Assembly: GCF_900094565.1 (NCBI RefSeq)
Contig: NZ_FMAF01000007.1
Span: 1-64,000, forward strand
From: Martinezella lusitana
Lineage (GTDB): Bacteria; Pseudomonadota; Alphaproteobacteria; Rhizobiales; Rhizobiaceae
DNA: 64,000 nucleotides
Direction of reading: 5' to 3'
The notes beneath the pieces are model-generated. The model was not told where the DNA came from. It did not search any database and worked only from the letters and a program-made list of their open reading frames with translations. A program made the translations under genes and the position numbers. Shown piece by piece: positions 17,806 to 27,148 of the stretch; position 1 is the first letter of the stretch; each line of letters opens with the position of its first letter.

Positions 17806-19407
17806 ATGGATGTGACCAAGCCGTTGAGGATTGGCGTTCTCATTGCGCACGGGCGCGCGTTCGAGAATTGGGAACTCATGGTTCTCGATCGGATCCTTGC
17901 CGATCCGCGTTTGGAACTCGCGGCAGTGCTCATCCATCATTGCGCGTTCAATGAGCACAAGACCTCACGACTATTGTCGTGGGGTGCGTGGCTGGAGGCG
18001 AAAGCCTTCGCCAGACAGCCGGCCTATGTCTCAAAGCACTTCGACACCAGCCGCCATTTCATAGATTGCTACGACGCCGTCGCCAATCAAGACGGCACCG
18101 GCGGCAACATGACGCCGGCATTCCTGCAGCGCCTGAACCTCGATCTCGTCATACGCACGACGCCGGAAGGCATGCCCGATGACGCGATCCGCCTGCTGCC
18201 GTTCGGCGAATGGGCCTTCAATTTTTCCGACCAGCGGTCCGTAGATACAGACTGGTTCGGCTATGCCGACATTCTCGCCAAAGCTCCGACAACCAACCTG
18301 CTGCTCTATGCGAAATACGGCGGCGAGGCCACCAGGGTCGAGATCGCCAGAGCGGCATTCAACATCAAGCTCAGCGCCGCCAGGGGCAGTGCCGTCGTGC
18401 GCGAGCGAGGTGTAACGCTCCTGCTGCGTGAGCTCACGCGTCTGGCCGATACCCGTCAGTTCGACCTGCCTCGCGTCTACGGGCAGCCGGATGTTCCCGC
18501 CCCATCATTCAGCGATCTCCTTCGCTACGCCCGTATTTTGACAGGTTCGGTCTCAGCCAGAGCATTCAGAGCCATCAAGGCTCGACTTCGTTCCGATTCC
18601 GCCATCTGGACACTTTATACGGGTCGCGGGCACATCGGCGATTTCGATCCAAGCCAGGCGATCGAAATCCCTCCGTCCGAAAGCAGCATCAAGGCCGATC
18701 CGTTCCTGTTCCAGCATGAAGGCGAGTGCTATCTGTTCTACGAGGCCTACGCGCGCGGCGACCGCAAGGCGCATATCGCCGTCGGCCGCTTCAACGGTGA
18801 TACAGTCGAACAGGTCGGCGTGGCGCTGGAGCGCCCGTATCATCTTTCCTATCCCTGCGTGTTCCGCGACGGTGATCAGATCTTCATGATACCGGAAACC
18901 CATCAGGCGCGGCGTCTCGAGGTTTGGCGCTGTAGCCAATTTCCCCTGAAATGGGAACTTCATGCTACCGCTCTCGAAGGACAATCGCCTGCCGACAGCG
19001 TCCTGACGCGGCACGACGGCAAATGGTGGCTGTTCACCAACCTCTCGGATTATCATGCCTATGAGGACCACTGCAGCGAGCTCTATGTGTTCGAGGTCGA
19101 CGGTCCCGAACTGACGCGCATCGAACCGCATAAACACAATCCCGTCGTGATCGGCAGCACCGTGGCCCGGGGTGCGGGGCGCATCTTCGAACACGACGGC
19201 AGGCTCTTGCGGCCGTCGCAGCGCAATACAAACGGCGTTTACGGCTACGGGCTTAACATCATGGAAATTGAAGAGCTTACGCTCGACGATTATCGAGAGC
19301 GTTGCATTCGCACGATCACACCCGGATTCAAACCCGGATTGCGCGGCTGCCATCATTTCGATGCGACAAACGGCCGTTACATTCTGGACGCCAGATTAGG
19401 CACATAG
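17806..19407 (+). CDS. GINT1-like glycan protein with formyltransferase-like N-terminus
   Basis: A 533-residue protein. Residues about 1-240 look like a formyltransferase-type Rossmann fold (IGVLIAHGRAFENWELMVLD start, then a FGEWAFNFSD-like segment). Residues about 255-530 resemble the N-terminal five-bladed beta-propeller domain of plant glucosamine inositolphosphorylceramide transferase 1, with KADPFLFQHEGECYLFYEAY, YPCVFRDGDQIFMIPE and HNPVVIGSTVARGAGRIF. Bacterial proteins of this type occur in surface-polysaccharide loci, but to my knowledge their reaction is not established. It begins 52 bases after the thioesterase stop, so it belongs with the NRPS genes. I chose ATG 17806 over 17755 because AAGGAAA precedes it at good spacing. 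It is a prime candidate to join peptide and sugar chemistry. The fold assignment is from memory of motifs, not from a search. Confidence 0.7.
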   Translation: MDVTKPLRIGVLIAHGRAFENWELMVLDRILADPRLELAAVLIHHCAFNEHKTSRLLSWGAWLEAKAFARQPAYVSKHFDTSRHFIDCYDAVANQDGTGGNMTPAFLQRLNLDLVIRTTPEGMPDDAIRLLPFGEWAFNFSDQRSVDTDWFGYADILAKAPTTNLLLYAKYGGEATRVEIARAAFNIKLSAARGSAVVRERGVTLLLRELTRLADTRQFDLPRVYGQPDVPAPSFSDLLRYARILTGSVSARAFRAIKARLRSDSAIWTLYTGRGHIGDFDPSQAIEIPPSESSIKADPFLFQHEGECYLFYEAYARGDRKAHIAVGRFNGDTVEQVGVALERPYHLSYPCVFRDGDQIFMIPETHQARRLEVWRCSQFPLKWELHATALEGQSPADSVLTRHDGKWWLFTNLSDYHAYEDHCSELYVFEVDGPELTRIEPHKHNPVVIGSTVARGAGRIFEHDGRLLRPSQRNTNGVYGYGLNIMEIEELTLDDYRERCIRTITPGFKPGLRGCHHFDATNGRYILDARLGT

Positions 19408-19484
19408 AGCATTTCCAGAAAAAGTGTGAAGCGGTTTTCCGTGCGGAAATGCGCAAGAACAAAAGGATAGAGCGCTGCCGTGAC
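19406..19484. repeat. RIME-like intergenic palindromic repeat
   Basis: The stretch between AGAGC at 19406 and AGAGCG at 19484 matches, from memory, a very common Rhizobiales intergenic repeat with the phrase GAAGCGGTTTTCC. GCATTTCC (19409-19416) pairs with GGAAATGC (19445-19452), so the transcript can fold. It lies between the convergent GINT1-like and PPTase genes, the usual location for such elements, and may double as a transcript end. Confidence 0.65.
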
Positions 19485-19509
19485 CTTGTTTGGAACGGAA
19501 GCGCTGTAG

Positions 19510-20217
19510 CTACATGTCCGCGTCTCGATAACGCAGATGGACGGGATGCCCTTTTGTCGAGGCGACGACGGCACCGGCAAAATTGACCGGCGTCTCAAGC
19601 TCCAGGATGCTCCAGTTCGATGGCGCATCCGGATCGCCTTCCAGCCGCTCAAGTCTTGGCTCGCCGAACCCGTCGAACGTGACGTCGAAGCTGTCGAGCG
19701 GTAGCGACAATCCGCGTCCATGTGCCTTGACGAATGCCTCCTTGCGCGTCCAGCAGCGATAAAAGCCATCAAGGTAAGTTGCCGCCGGCAGGGCTCGCAG
19801 GGTCTGATATTCCTTACGCGAAAAGAAACGCCTTGCGATGTCCTCCTTCAGGAAGCGGATCTCCTCTATATCGACGCCAAGGTCATAGCAATCGGATATG
19901 GCAAGGACCGCAAGGTCGGCGCTGTGACTGAGATTGAAGTAGAAGGGCGGGGTACCGTCGATGGTAAGGTACGGCTTCCCATAATCGCCATAGGTGAAGC
20001 ATATCGACTGTGGCGAGAGTCCGAGATATCGTCCCAGCACGGAACGCAGTTGCGCCCTTGCGGCGACGAAACGCCGCTTGTCGCGTTCACGGGCGAAGTG
20101 CATGGCTCTCGCGCATTCATCAACTGATAGCAGCACGGTGCAGGCGCCAAGTGCAGGCGGCGGCACGTCCAAGCTCCAGGTCCAGACGTCGATCGTATCG
20201 GGGCCAATGACTTCCAT
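19510..20217 (-). CDS. Sfp-type 4'-phosphopantetheinyl transferase
   Basis: A 235-residue Sfp-type enzyme, the usual length. Diagnostic motifs are FNLSHSAD, LGVDIEE (metal-binding aspartate and glutamate) and WTRKEAFVKAHGRGL near residue 165. It transfers phosphopantetheine from coenzyme A to the serine of carrier domains, turning apo into holo synthases. It is the obvious activator of the carrier serines at S571, S989, S2635 and S511 in the three NRPS-PKS proteins next door. It is convergent with the GINT1-like gene and follows the DegT aminotransferase in the same direction with almost no gap, so the two are probably cotranscribed. Confidence 0.95.
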   Translation of the reverse strand: MEVIGPDTIDVWTWSLDVPPPALGACTVLLSVDECARAMHFARERDKRRFVAARAQLRSVLGRYLGLSPQSICFTYGDYGKPYLTIDGTPPFYFNLSHSADLAVLAISDCYDLGVDIEEIRFLKEDIARRFFSRKEYQTLRALPAATYLDGFYRCWTRKEAFVKAHGRGLSLPLDSFDVTFDGFGEPRLERLEGDPDAPSNWSILELETPVNFAGAVVASTKGHPVHLRYRDADM

Positions 20218-20218
20218 G

Positions 20219-21403
20219 CTAGGTCGTTGCGTAAAAGAGGCTGCCAGCGGTCGGTGGCGTCGATCTCGCCATGCGTCGCGCCATGTAGGCGACCAGGGTC
20301 ACCGGGTAGTTCTCGCCAAGGCTGATGCGACAGGTGCGCTTCAAGATATCAAGCGTTTGCGCGCAGGACTCGGGCGTATATTCGATCCGGCGATCCGTCC
20401 AGAGAAAGGGATTCATCGCTGGGTGGCCGGTGCGCTGCTGCAAGACCGGCTGCCAGTTGGTGTAGACGTGACGGCTGGAATCATAGAGGCGATAGACGCC
20501 ACGCTTGTTTTCCTCGGCAAATTGCTTGGCATCGTCAGACGTTTCGAAAATGACGTGCAGCCCGGCAGCGTTGCCGATGTCATTGTGCGGGCCAATGCGC
20601 AGCCGCTTGTTCTTCGAAAGAATTTCACTCATGACGTCGTAACGCTCGCGCATGCGCGCGATCATCGGGTCGAGCCGTTTCAATTGTACGTTCAACATGG
20701 CGCCCTGGATCTGGCTCGCCTTGAAATTCACGCCGAGCATGGGTGGCTCATTGGCATTGTCGAGATGGCCGCGAAACATCGAGCCGATGTCGTGATACAT
20801 CCGCGCACGCGCAAACAAGCGCGTATCGTTCGTAACGACGGCGCCGCCCTCGCCACAATTTATATTCTTGAACTGATTGAAGCTGAACGCACCGAAATCG
20901 CCGATCGTGCCGACCCGCTTGGTCTTGTAGCGCAATCCCACAGCCTGACAGGCATCCTCGATAACAGCCAGATTGTGTTCTCGGGCAATGCGCATGATGG
21001 CGTCCATGTTGCAAACCATGTTCGACATATGGACCGGAATGATCGCGCGAGTCTGGGGTGTAATTTTTCGAAGGATGTCGGCGGGGTCCATGGTCAGCGT
21101 CTGGTCAACATCGACCAGGATCGGGACCGCGCCGGCAGCCAATGGGGCGGCGGCTGTTGCAATCCAGGTATAGGCCGGCACCAGCACTTCGTCGCCAGGG
21201 CCGACGCCGGCGGCGATCAGCGCCGAAATCAAGGCTCCCGTGCCGCTGCTCATCGTCAGCGCATGGCGCACGCCAAACTTGGCGCAGAAATCAGCTTCAA
21301 AGCGTCCGAGCGGGCCACCGGTCTCGTCGCTGTAACGCGCGAGCTTCCCGGAAGCAAATACCGGCGCAAGCGCCAACCATTCACGTAACCCCACTTTGGC
21401 CAT
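20219..21403 (-). CDS. DegT/DnrJ/EryC1/StrS-family sugar aminotransferase
   Basis: A 394-residue PLP enzyme of the DegT family. It shows SSGTGALISAL, DEVLVPAYTW, IEDACQAVG and FNQFKNINCGEGGA, where K179 should hold PLP. Members convert nucleotide-linked keto sugars to amino sugars in surface glycans and antibiotics. An amino sugar would give the exopolysaccharide an amine to which an acyl or peptidyl group could be attached. A GTG nine bases upstream is possible, but ATG 21403 has GGGGAG eight bases before it, so I use that. It reads straight into the PPTase gene, with only one base between them. Substrate cannot be predicted from the motifs alone. Confidence 0.92.
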   Translation of the reverse strand: MAKVGLREWLALAPVFASGKLARYSDETGGPLGRFEADFCAKFGVRHALTMSSGTGALISALIAAGVGPGDEVLVPAYTWIATAAAPLAAGAVPILVDVDQTLTMDPADILRKITPQTRAIIPVHMSNMVCNMDAIMRIAREHNLAVIEDACQAVGLRYKTKRVGTIGDFGAFSFNQFKNINCGEGGAVVTNDTRLFARARMYHDIGSMFRGHLDNANEPPMLGVNFKASQIQGAMLNVQLKRLDPMIARMRERYDVMSEILSKNKRLRIGPHNDIGNAAGLHVIFETSDDAKQFAEENKRGVYRLYDSSRHVYTNWQPVLQQRTGHPAMNPFLWTDRRIEYTPESCAQTLDILKRTCRISLGENYPVTLVAYMARRMARSTPPTAGSLFYATT

Positions 21404-21624
21404 AACTCTCACTCCCCAGGGAAATCGACATTTTCCTGAAGAGCCTAGCGCTTGTTCCCGCCGTTTTCAGCATGGCTTTCCGACTAAGAAGGGCGCGATG
21501 TTCGATGAATATACCTATCCGAAATCGGTAGTCGTCGTCGCCGCCTATGCCAATTGAACGATTATCCGGATCGCTGCGATGCTGGTAGAAAGTAAAATAA
21601 CACGCGGGAATACACGGGAATACT

Positions 21625-23343
21625 ATGATGGCGATCGTCGATCTCAGATCAATATTAGATAATATTCAGATGGCTGCGGATGTGGCTATCATCGGCGGTG
21701 GGCCGGCAGGTATCGCCATCGCTCGAGAGCTTGCCGACACACGGATTCGCGTCCTTGTCATCGAGAGCGGCGGTACCGACTACCAGGCAGAGACCCAGAC
21801 ATTGAGTGCGGTTGAGAATATCGGGGAACCTCGAGCCTCAAAAAGCGTCGAGCCGACGGGACGCGGCTATGCCGGCAACCTGGCATGGCTGAACGACGTA
21901 GCGGCCTTCGAGCTGCGCGACCGTATCCTGGGTGGCAGCAGCCATACCTGGATCGGCAAGTGCGCCGCCTTCGACGAGATCGACTTCGCCCACCGGCCCT
22001 GGCTCCCGCTTTCCGGTTGGCCGATTGCACGCTATCAACTGCTGACAGCCCTTGATCGGGCAGGGGAACTGCTCAACCTTGGCCCCAATTTCTATGATAA
22101 ACGGCTCTTTGGCCTGCTCCATTCGCGCCCAAGCGAACTTGGCTTGGACGAACAGTTTCTGCGTCCCTTCTTCTGGCAATTCAGCCACACGTTGGATCGA
22201 CACGGTGAGCCGACACGCTTCAACCGCCTCGCCTGCGATATCGCTGCGGCAAATGTAGATTTCTTGACGCACGCGACGGTGACTCAGATCAATCTCGACG
22301 ATCAGGGCCTGAGGCCGACATCGCTGAGCGTGGAAAGCCTCGCCGGCAAAAAGGCGACCGTCCATGCGAACACGATCGTCCTTTGTGGCGGAGGTATCGA
22401 GAACGCGCGTCTGCTGCTGGCCTCAAATTCGGTGATGGGTGCAGGCATCGGCAATCAGCACGACGTTGTCGGCCGCTATCTTTGCGACCACCCGCGCACC
22501 TCGCTTTGCAGCTTCACCGGGCATGACATCGACGCCATCGCCGAGCATTTCAATTTCTACGGTCTGACGCATGAAGGCCGGACGCATTTCTATCTGAGGG
22601 GATTGTCCTTGAGCCCCGAAATGCAGGAGCGGGAGGGTCTTACCAATTGCGCTGCCTATCCCGTGCAGATCCACGCCGATCACGACCCCTGGGGGGCGCT
22701 CAAACGCTTGGCCCATGGTTCCAGCAGGGCATTCATGCAGGATCTTTTCGCGATCGGAACGTCTCCGGCCCTGATCACGTCCGGCCTCTACAACCGGCTG
22801 ATCCGCAAGCGGGGTCTGCCGCATCGCTCCACAGAACTGCGTTTCGACGCGATGGCGGAACAACGGCTCGATCCTGAAAGCCGCGTTACGCTCTCGAAGC
22901 AACGGGATCGGCTTGGCCAGCCTTTGGCACGCGTCGATTGGAAGATCGGCTCCTGCGAAATCGAGAGCATCAAGCGGTTCGCGCAAATCATGGTGGACGA
23001 ATTTGATCGCGTTGGTTTGCCGCGGCCGCAATTGGCGGACTGGATCGAAGCCGACGACGGTGGCGCTGCCGCCTTCATGGACATGGCCCATCCCTCATGC
23101 ACGACCCGCATGGGTACCGATCCATTGACCAGCGTCGTCGATCCCAACGCCATGGTCCACGGTATCGACGGATTGTTTGTCGCCGGCAGTTCGGTGTTTC
23201 CCACACCCGGCCATGCCAATCCGACATTGATGCTGCTGACGCTGGCGATCCGGCTTGCCGATCATATCAAGCGCCGCCACGAGATCGAGCAGTCGCCTAA
23301 GGCGTCTATCCGCGACCGGCAGCTATCGACGCATCACACCTAG
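21625..23343 (+). CDS. GMC-family FAD-dependent oxidoreductase
   Basis: A 572-residue glucose-methanol-choline type oxidoreductase. The N-terminus has the FAD dinucleotide fold ADVAIIGGGPAGIAIAREL with VIESGG at the next strand. The C-terminal GMC domain has HPSCTTRMG, DPNAMVHGIDGLFVAGSSVF and PGHANPTLMLLTLA; the histidine in PGHANPT sits where the catalytic His/Asn pair is expected. Such enzymes oxidise alcohols, often of sugars. Divergent from the DegT gene across about 220 bp, it lies inside the polysaccharide/NRPS region and may oxidise a sugar or the peptide. No signal peptide is visible, so it is cytoplasmic. Confidence 0.88.
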   Translation: MMAIVDLRSILDNIQMAADVAIIGGGPAGIAIARELADTRIRVLVIESGGTDYQAETQTLSAVENIGEPRASKSVEPTGRGYAGNLAWLNDVAAFELRDRILGGSSHTWIGKCAAFDEIDFAHRPWLPLSGWPIARYQLLTALDRAGELLNLGPNFYDKRLFGLLHSRPSELGLDEQFLRPFFWQFSHTLDRHGEPTRFNRLACDIAAANVDFLTHATVTQINLDDQGLRPTSLSVESLAGKKATVHANTIVLCGGGIENARLLLASNSVMGAGIGNQHDVVGRYLCDHPRTSLCSFTGHDIDAIAEHFNFYGLTHEGRTHFYLRGLSLSPEMQEREGLTNCAAYPVQIHADHDPWGALKRLAHGSSRAFMQDLFAIGTSPALITSGLYNRLIRKRGLPHRSTELRFDAMAEQRLDPESRVTLSKQRDRLGQPLARVDWKIGSCEIESIKRFAQIMVDEFDRVGLPRPQLADWIEADDGGAAAFMDMAHPSCTTRMGTDPLTSVVDPNAMVHGIDGLFVAGSSVFPTPGHANPTLMLLTLAIRLADHIKRRHEIEQSPKASIRDRQLSTHHT

Positions 23344-23357
23344 GGCTAGGGCTAGGG
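23340..23357. repeat. Three tandem CTAGGG hexamers at the end of the GMC gene
   Basis: CTAGGG occurs three times in a row and contains the stop codon of the GMC oxidoreductase gene. The 100 bases that follow (to 23461) have no gene and look like the end of some repeated element, but I cannot identify it. Too short to mean much on its own. Confidence 0.4.
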
Positions 23358-23461
23358 CGTGTACCCACAAACTCGGTTCATGTGCGCTTCATTCCGAAAG
23401 CGACGCAATTGCTGCTTGGCAGCGGAATGTCGCGAACTGCCGGAATGGCATATTGCAACAC

Positions 23462-24274
23462 CTAGACCACGGCCACGATGACGTGGGCCTGGATCTTGGC
23501 AGCAACCTCGCCGGGACCGTGTCTAGCTGCGATCGCGGATGCAGCGCAGTCGGTCGCAGCCTCCAGGCTTCCCGCTTCCCTGGCCTCGATTTCGTTGCGA
23601 AGAACAGTTCCCTGACAATAAGCAACGGCCGGAACGCGGGGCGAGGATGCACGGCTTTGTTCGGCTCTCGTTTCGATCACCACACGGGAGAAACCCGCGT
23701 CCGCCAACTCGGTGCGGATCAGCTCCGTATCGTGGTAGCCGTGCGGCGTGCGTGCCAGAAAGCGCGGCGGATCGTTCGGAAAAATCTCTGCGAGAGCATT
23801 CGTCACCTCATCCGCAAATACATTCTCCTCGATGCGATCCCACACGTTGAACAAAAAACGTCCTCCGGGCTTTAGAACCCGCCTTGCCTCCCGGTAGGCA
23901 GCCGAGCGGTCGGGGAAGAACATCGCGCCGAATTGACAACAAACGAGGTCGAAGACCGCATTTTCAAACGGCAGCGCCAGAGCGTCCGCTTGGCGCCATT
24001 TGATGCGGGTGTCGGGAGCTTGCCGCGAAGCGGCGTAGTCGAGCATCGGTTGATTGAGGTCGGTGACGATATAGCTTGCGCCGGCGGACAGTTTTGGCGC
24101 CAACGCGCGCGTGACAACCCCGGTGCCCGCGGCGATTTCCAAAACAGCGTTTGGCGAAAAGGACGCTGCTCGTTGTGCAAGATCCGCGGCGAACGGCTCG
24201 AAAATCAACGGCACCATATAACGGTCGTAATTTTCCGGAATCGAGCCAGCGAATACCTTGTCCGTTTCCAACAT
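23462..24274 (-). CDS. Class I SAM-dependent methyltransferase
   Basis: A 270-residue methyltransferase of the UbiE/Methyltransf_11 type. Motif I is VLEIAAGTGVVTRAL near residue 45; further motifs are DLNQPMLDYA, QADALALPFENAVFDLV and LKPGGRFLFNVWD. ATG 24274 is preferred over an upstream GTG because GGAGG lies nine bases before it. It is a single transcription unit between the GMC gene (convergent) and the TIGR04325-like methyltransferase. Its place inside the cluster suggests a tailoring role, but proteins of this kind are also common housekeeping or detoxification enzymes, so linkage to the cluster is uncertain. Confidence 0.85.
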   Translation of the reverse strand: MLETDKVFAGSIPENYDRYMVPLIFEPFAADLAQRAASFSPNAVLEIAAGTGVVTRALAPKLSAGASYIVTDLNQPMLDYAASRQAPDTRIKWRQADALALPFENAVFDLVCCQFGAMFFPDRSAAYREARRVLKPGGRFLFNVWDRIEENVFADEVTNALAEIFPNDPPRFLARTPHGYHDTELIRTELADAGFSRVVIETRAEQSRASSPRVPAVAYCQGTVLRNEIEAREAGSLEAATDCAASAIAARHGPGEVAAKIQAHVIVAVV

Positions 24275-24507
24275 TGGCACCACCCTCCGTCCGTTTGGTA
24301 GCTCGTGAGATTAGCACATAATCGTCCGCTTTTGTCGGTTTCGACCGAGAGGCGTCAAACGGCATATGCGGCTATAGCTCCGCGAACACGGAAGCAAAAT
24401 CAGGCTATCGGTGCTGTCATCATGGATGCGGTGGGTTGATGATAGCGCCGGCGCGTTCGTCAGGCTCGTTTGCATCCGCCTATGGCTGCGCGTTGTGAGT
24501 CCGCGGC

Positions 24508-25329
24508 CTAGTCCAACCGAAAGTAGAAGCCGGCGCTTTCGCTGCGTCCCAGCTCCGGATGCGTGTCGATCACGTGCGACAGCGAGGGGATCGACCAGCG
24601 ATCGACCAGCCGGTAGCCGAGCCGGGTTACATCATCGATAAAGGTAGCCTCGTCGCGCATATGATAAGGCACATGAGTCTTACCGATCCGCTCGAGCGTA
24701 ACAACGGCTCCGCCCTTGCGAAGGGCAACCTTGTTGAGGATCAGGTGGGGCGGCAGACTTGGTAGGCGCTTCAGCAGATCGGATAGTGGCATATCAAGAT
24801 ATTGCATCAGCCCGGACCCTAGGAACAACGGCGTTGCGCCGGCGTCCTCGATCCGGTCGACAAAGGAAAGGCCGGTCAATCCGTCACGCTCGGCCAGGCT
24901 TCGGCCGGCTCGAACGATGGCTGCCAGATCGTAGACGATCCAGCGAAAGGAGCCATCCAGCGACAGCAACGGCCGAAAGGCGCGATATTTCGTTCCCATG
25001 TGCCCGCCGGCATCGATGAGACCATCCACTGTCGGCATCAGGCTCCGCATCCAGAACAGCACCGGATAGTCCCATGGCGCCACCTGGCACATTTTGGCAA
25101 AGGAGACGCTTGCGATTTCCTCGTGATCATAGCCGGCCATCGGCTGCCGGCGGGCGGCTGTCATGGCCGCCTCAAAGGTGCCGTAGGCGCCTGTAAATCG
25201 TCGTGGGAGAGGCGAAAGATAGTGCAGGCGCCCGACTGCCGCCCGCAGGGGTGAAAACGCGTGTGCAGCCCTCTGTGCCGCGCCCTTGAGAATAGAACGT
25301 GTGTTGCCGGACACGGATAGGGTTGTCAT
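24508..25329 (-). CDS. Putative methyltransferase, TIGR04325 (LIC12133) family
   Basis: A 273-residue protein resembling the TIGR04325 putative methyltransferases. It shows GAYGTFEAAMTAA, a PVLFWMRSL segment, LIDAGGHMGTKY (degenerate SAM motif I) and FLGSGLMQYLDMPLSDLL. Members are found in polysaccharide loci with unknown acceptor. It follows the flippase gene in the same direction with 13 bases between them, and AGGAG precedes its ATG, so it is the last gene of the flippase operon. Function as a sugar methyltransferase is inference. Confidence 0.8.
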   Translation of the reverse strand: MTTLSVSGNTRSILKGAAQRAAHAFSPLRAAVGRLHYLSPLPRRFTGAYGTFEAAMTAARRQPMAGYDHEEIASVSFAKMCQVAPWDYPVLFWMRSLMPTVDGLIDAGGHMGTKYRAFRPLLSLDGSFRWIVYDLAAIVRAGRSLAERDGLTGLSFVDRIEDAGATPLFLGSGLMQYLDMPLSDLLKRLPSLPPHLILNKVALRKGGAVVTLERIGKTHVPYHMRDEATFIDDVTRLGYRLVDRWSIPSLSHVIDTHPELGRSESAGFYFRLD

Positions 25330-25342
25330 CGTGATCTCCTCG

Positions 25343-26863
25343 TTACGGTTGGCTGGGCGACAGGATCGAAGCCGTGTCCCCGATCAGCTTCTTTAGAGCC
25401 GCAAGCACCAGGACGTAGATCGCTCCTCCGATCAGCACTTGCAGCATGAGCGTCAGGATCCGCCGCATGTTCCAGACTTCGGCGCAGCAGCCGAGCCCAT
25501 AGACTGTTGCCGCCATCAGTAGGATCGCCACGGCGATGTAGCCGCTTTTGCGCATGACGCGCCCCCAGCCAAGGCCGCCGTAGTTTCGCTGCAGATGCAT
25601 CGACGTCAGAAAGGAAATCAGGGCGGCGGCACATTGGCCCCAGGCGGCCGCTTCGACACCGAAGGGCGCCAGAAGCAAGATGAGGCCAACCGAGGCCGCG
25701 GCATTGAGCAGCATGGTCGGAGGCATGCGGCGGATATTGCCCGATAGCGACAGGAGCGCCTCGGTGACGTAACCCGGCGTCAGCAGGACCTGCTTCATCG
25801 ACAGGATCGTCACGAGAATTGCCGCCGGCGCCCATTTATCGCCAAGCACGATGTCGATCAGATTGGACGAGATGAGCGAGAGGCCGAGATAGATCGGCGC
25901 AGAAATCGCCATGAGGACTGTCATGAAAGCCGTTGCGGATGCGCCGATATCGCGCTTAGGCGTTCCGTTGGAATCCGGTATCATCGCGGAACGGCGAAAC
26001 AGCGTCCAGGCAAGCATGCGCGCCGGCTCGCCTATGAGCTCGGAAAAGGCCGCAATGATGCGCTCGGCGACGCGGTAGTAGCCTGCCTCGGCAAGGCCTA
26101 GAAAACTGCCGATCGCCAGCGTGCCGGAATAGGAGCGCAGGAAGAGGATCAGCCGGTTCGACAGGATATGACCGGAGAATTCGAGAATCTCCCGCGCGAA
26201 AGGCCATGTCAGGTGGAGCTTTGGATACCATTTGAGCACAATGGCGGACGCGCCGAGGCAAACCAATTGCGCTGCAAGCCGGCCGGCTGCGAGCGAAAAT
26301 ACACTCCATCCCGCCCATAGGCCGAGCATGGTCACGCAAAGTCCGACCACTTCGCTCGCTATGCGGATGGCGGCCTGTTTGCGCAAAAGCCCTCGCGCAA
26401 CCAATAGCCCGTCATAGACGACATAGAGTGATGACGGCAGGAACCAGCAGCTGAAGAGAACAAGGAGAAGCGCCTCGTCGGATCGTGGCAAAAGGAACCA
26501 GGCGAGAGCAGCAGCCGACAGGCCGGCAATCGTGACCAGCACGCCGGCGATGATCGATATCGTCCCGATCTGATCGAGTTCACGATCGGTGCAATCCCTC
26601 TTCATCACGAACTCGCCCCATCCGCCTTCCGCGATGACGACGAGCATGACCACGATGGCGGAACTGTAAGCGTAAAGACCGAATTCGGCCGATTCCAGCA
26701 TGCGTGCGGCAACGAGGAAAACGAGCAGCTGCACGATCTGCGAGACGACCTTCGAGCCGAGCGTCGAAGCACCGTCCCCGACTATTGATGGCAGGCGGGA
26801 AAGAAGCCACCGCTGCACTCTGGTTCGGCTGGAAATTTTGGGATGCAACGGCAGGCCGTCCAT
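25343..26863 (-). CDS. Wzx-like polysaccharide flippase (oligosaccharide exporter)
   Basis: A 506-residue membrane protein with about 12-14 hydrophobic segments and the start typical of the Wzx/RfbX family: a short basic N-terminus, then STLGSKVVSQIVQLLVFLVA and LESAEFGLYAYSSAIV. These proteins flip undecaprenyl-linked repeat units across the inner membrane. In context it pairs with the Wzy-like polymerase at 2510-3934 and the Wzc-like co-polymerase at 29438-32698. It is followed closely by the TIGR04325-like gene. It is the only flippase candidate in the window. Confidence 0.88.
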   Translation of the reverse strand: MDGLPLHPKISSRTRVQRWLLSRLPSIVGDGASTLGSKVVSQIVQLLVFLVAARMLESAEFGLYAYSSAIVVMLVVIAEGGWGEFVMKRDCTDRELDQIGTISIIAGVLVTIAGLSAAALAWFLLPRSDEALLLVLFSCWFLPSSLYVVYDGLLVARGLLRKQAAIRIASEVVGLCVTMLGLWAGWSVFSLAAGRLAAQLVCLGASAIVLKWYPKLHLTWPFAREILEFSGHILSNRLILFLRSYSGTLAIGSFLGLAEAGYYRVAERIIAAFSELIGEPARMLAWTLFRRSAMIPDSNGTPKRDIGASATAFMTVLMAISAPIYLGLSLISSNLIDIVLGDKWAPAAILVTILSMKQVLLTPGYVTEALLSLSGNIRRMPPTMLLNAAASVGLILLLAPFGVEAAAWGQCAAALISFLTSMHLQRNYGGLGWGRVMRKSGYIAVAILLMAATVYGLGCCAEVWNMRRILTLMLQVLIGGAIYVLVLAALKKLIGDTASILSPSQP

Positions 26864-27148
26864 CAGCGCACCGCCTGTCCCAGGTCGCGAAAGAACAATA
26901 TGTCCCTCTCGACCCTTGGCCTCCCAATATTGGTACTATATTGAGTGAATATCGGTGGAATAATCCAGTTTTGCGTCAGAAAAAATTTGTAGGGTTCCCA
27001 TTCAGGACATGATTCCATGCCATGGGGTGCTGCGTCTAAGAGGGAAAAGCCGAGACTATACGACTTTGTTTTATAGAAAATACCGCCTTGGGAGCCGCGA
27101 CCGGATCGGGTTTGTCGGCCAGAGAGAATGGGCTTGTCGGTAACTATC

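Noticed and set aside
19994-21388. A 464-codon plus-strand open frame
   Set aside because: Antisense to the DegT and PPTase genes, both of which have clear active-site motifs.
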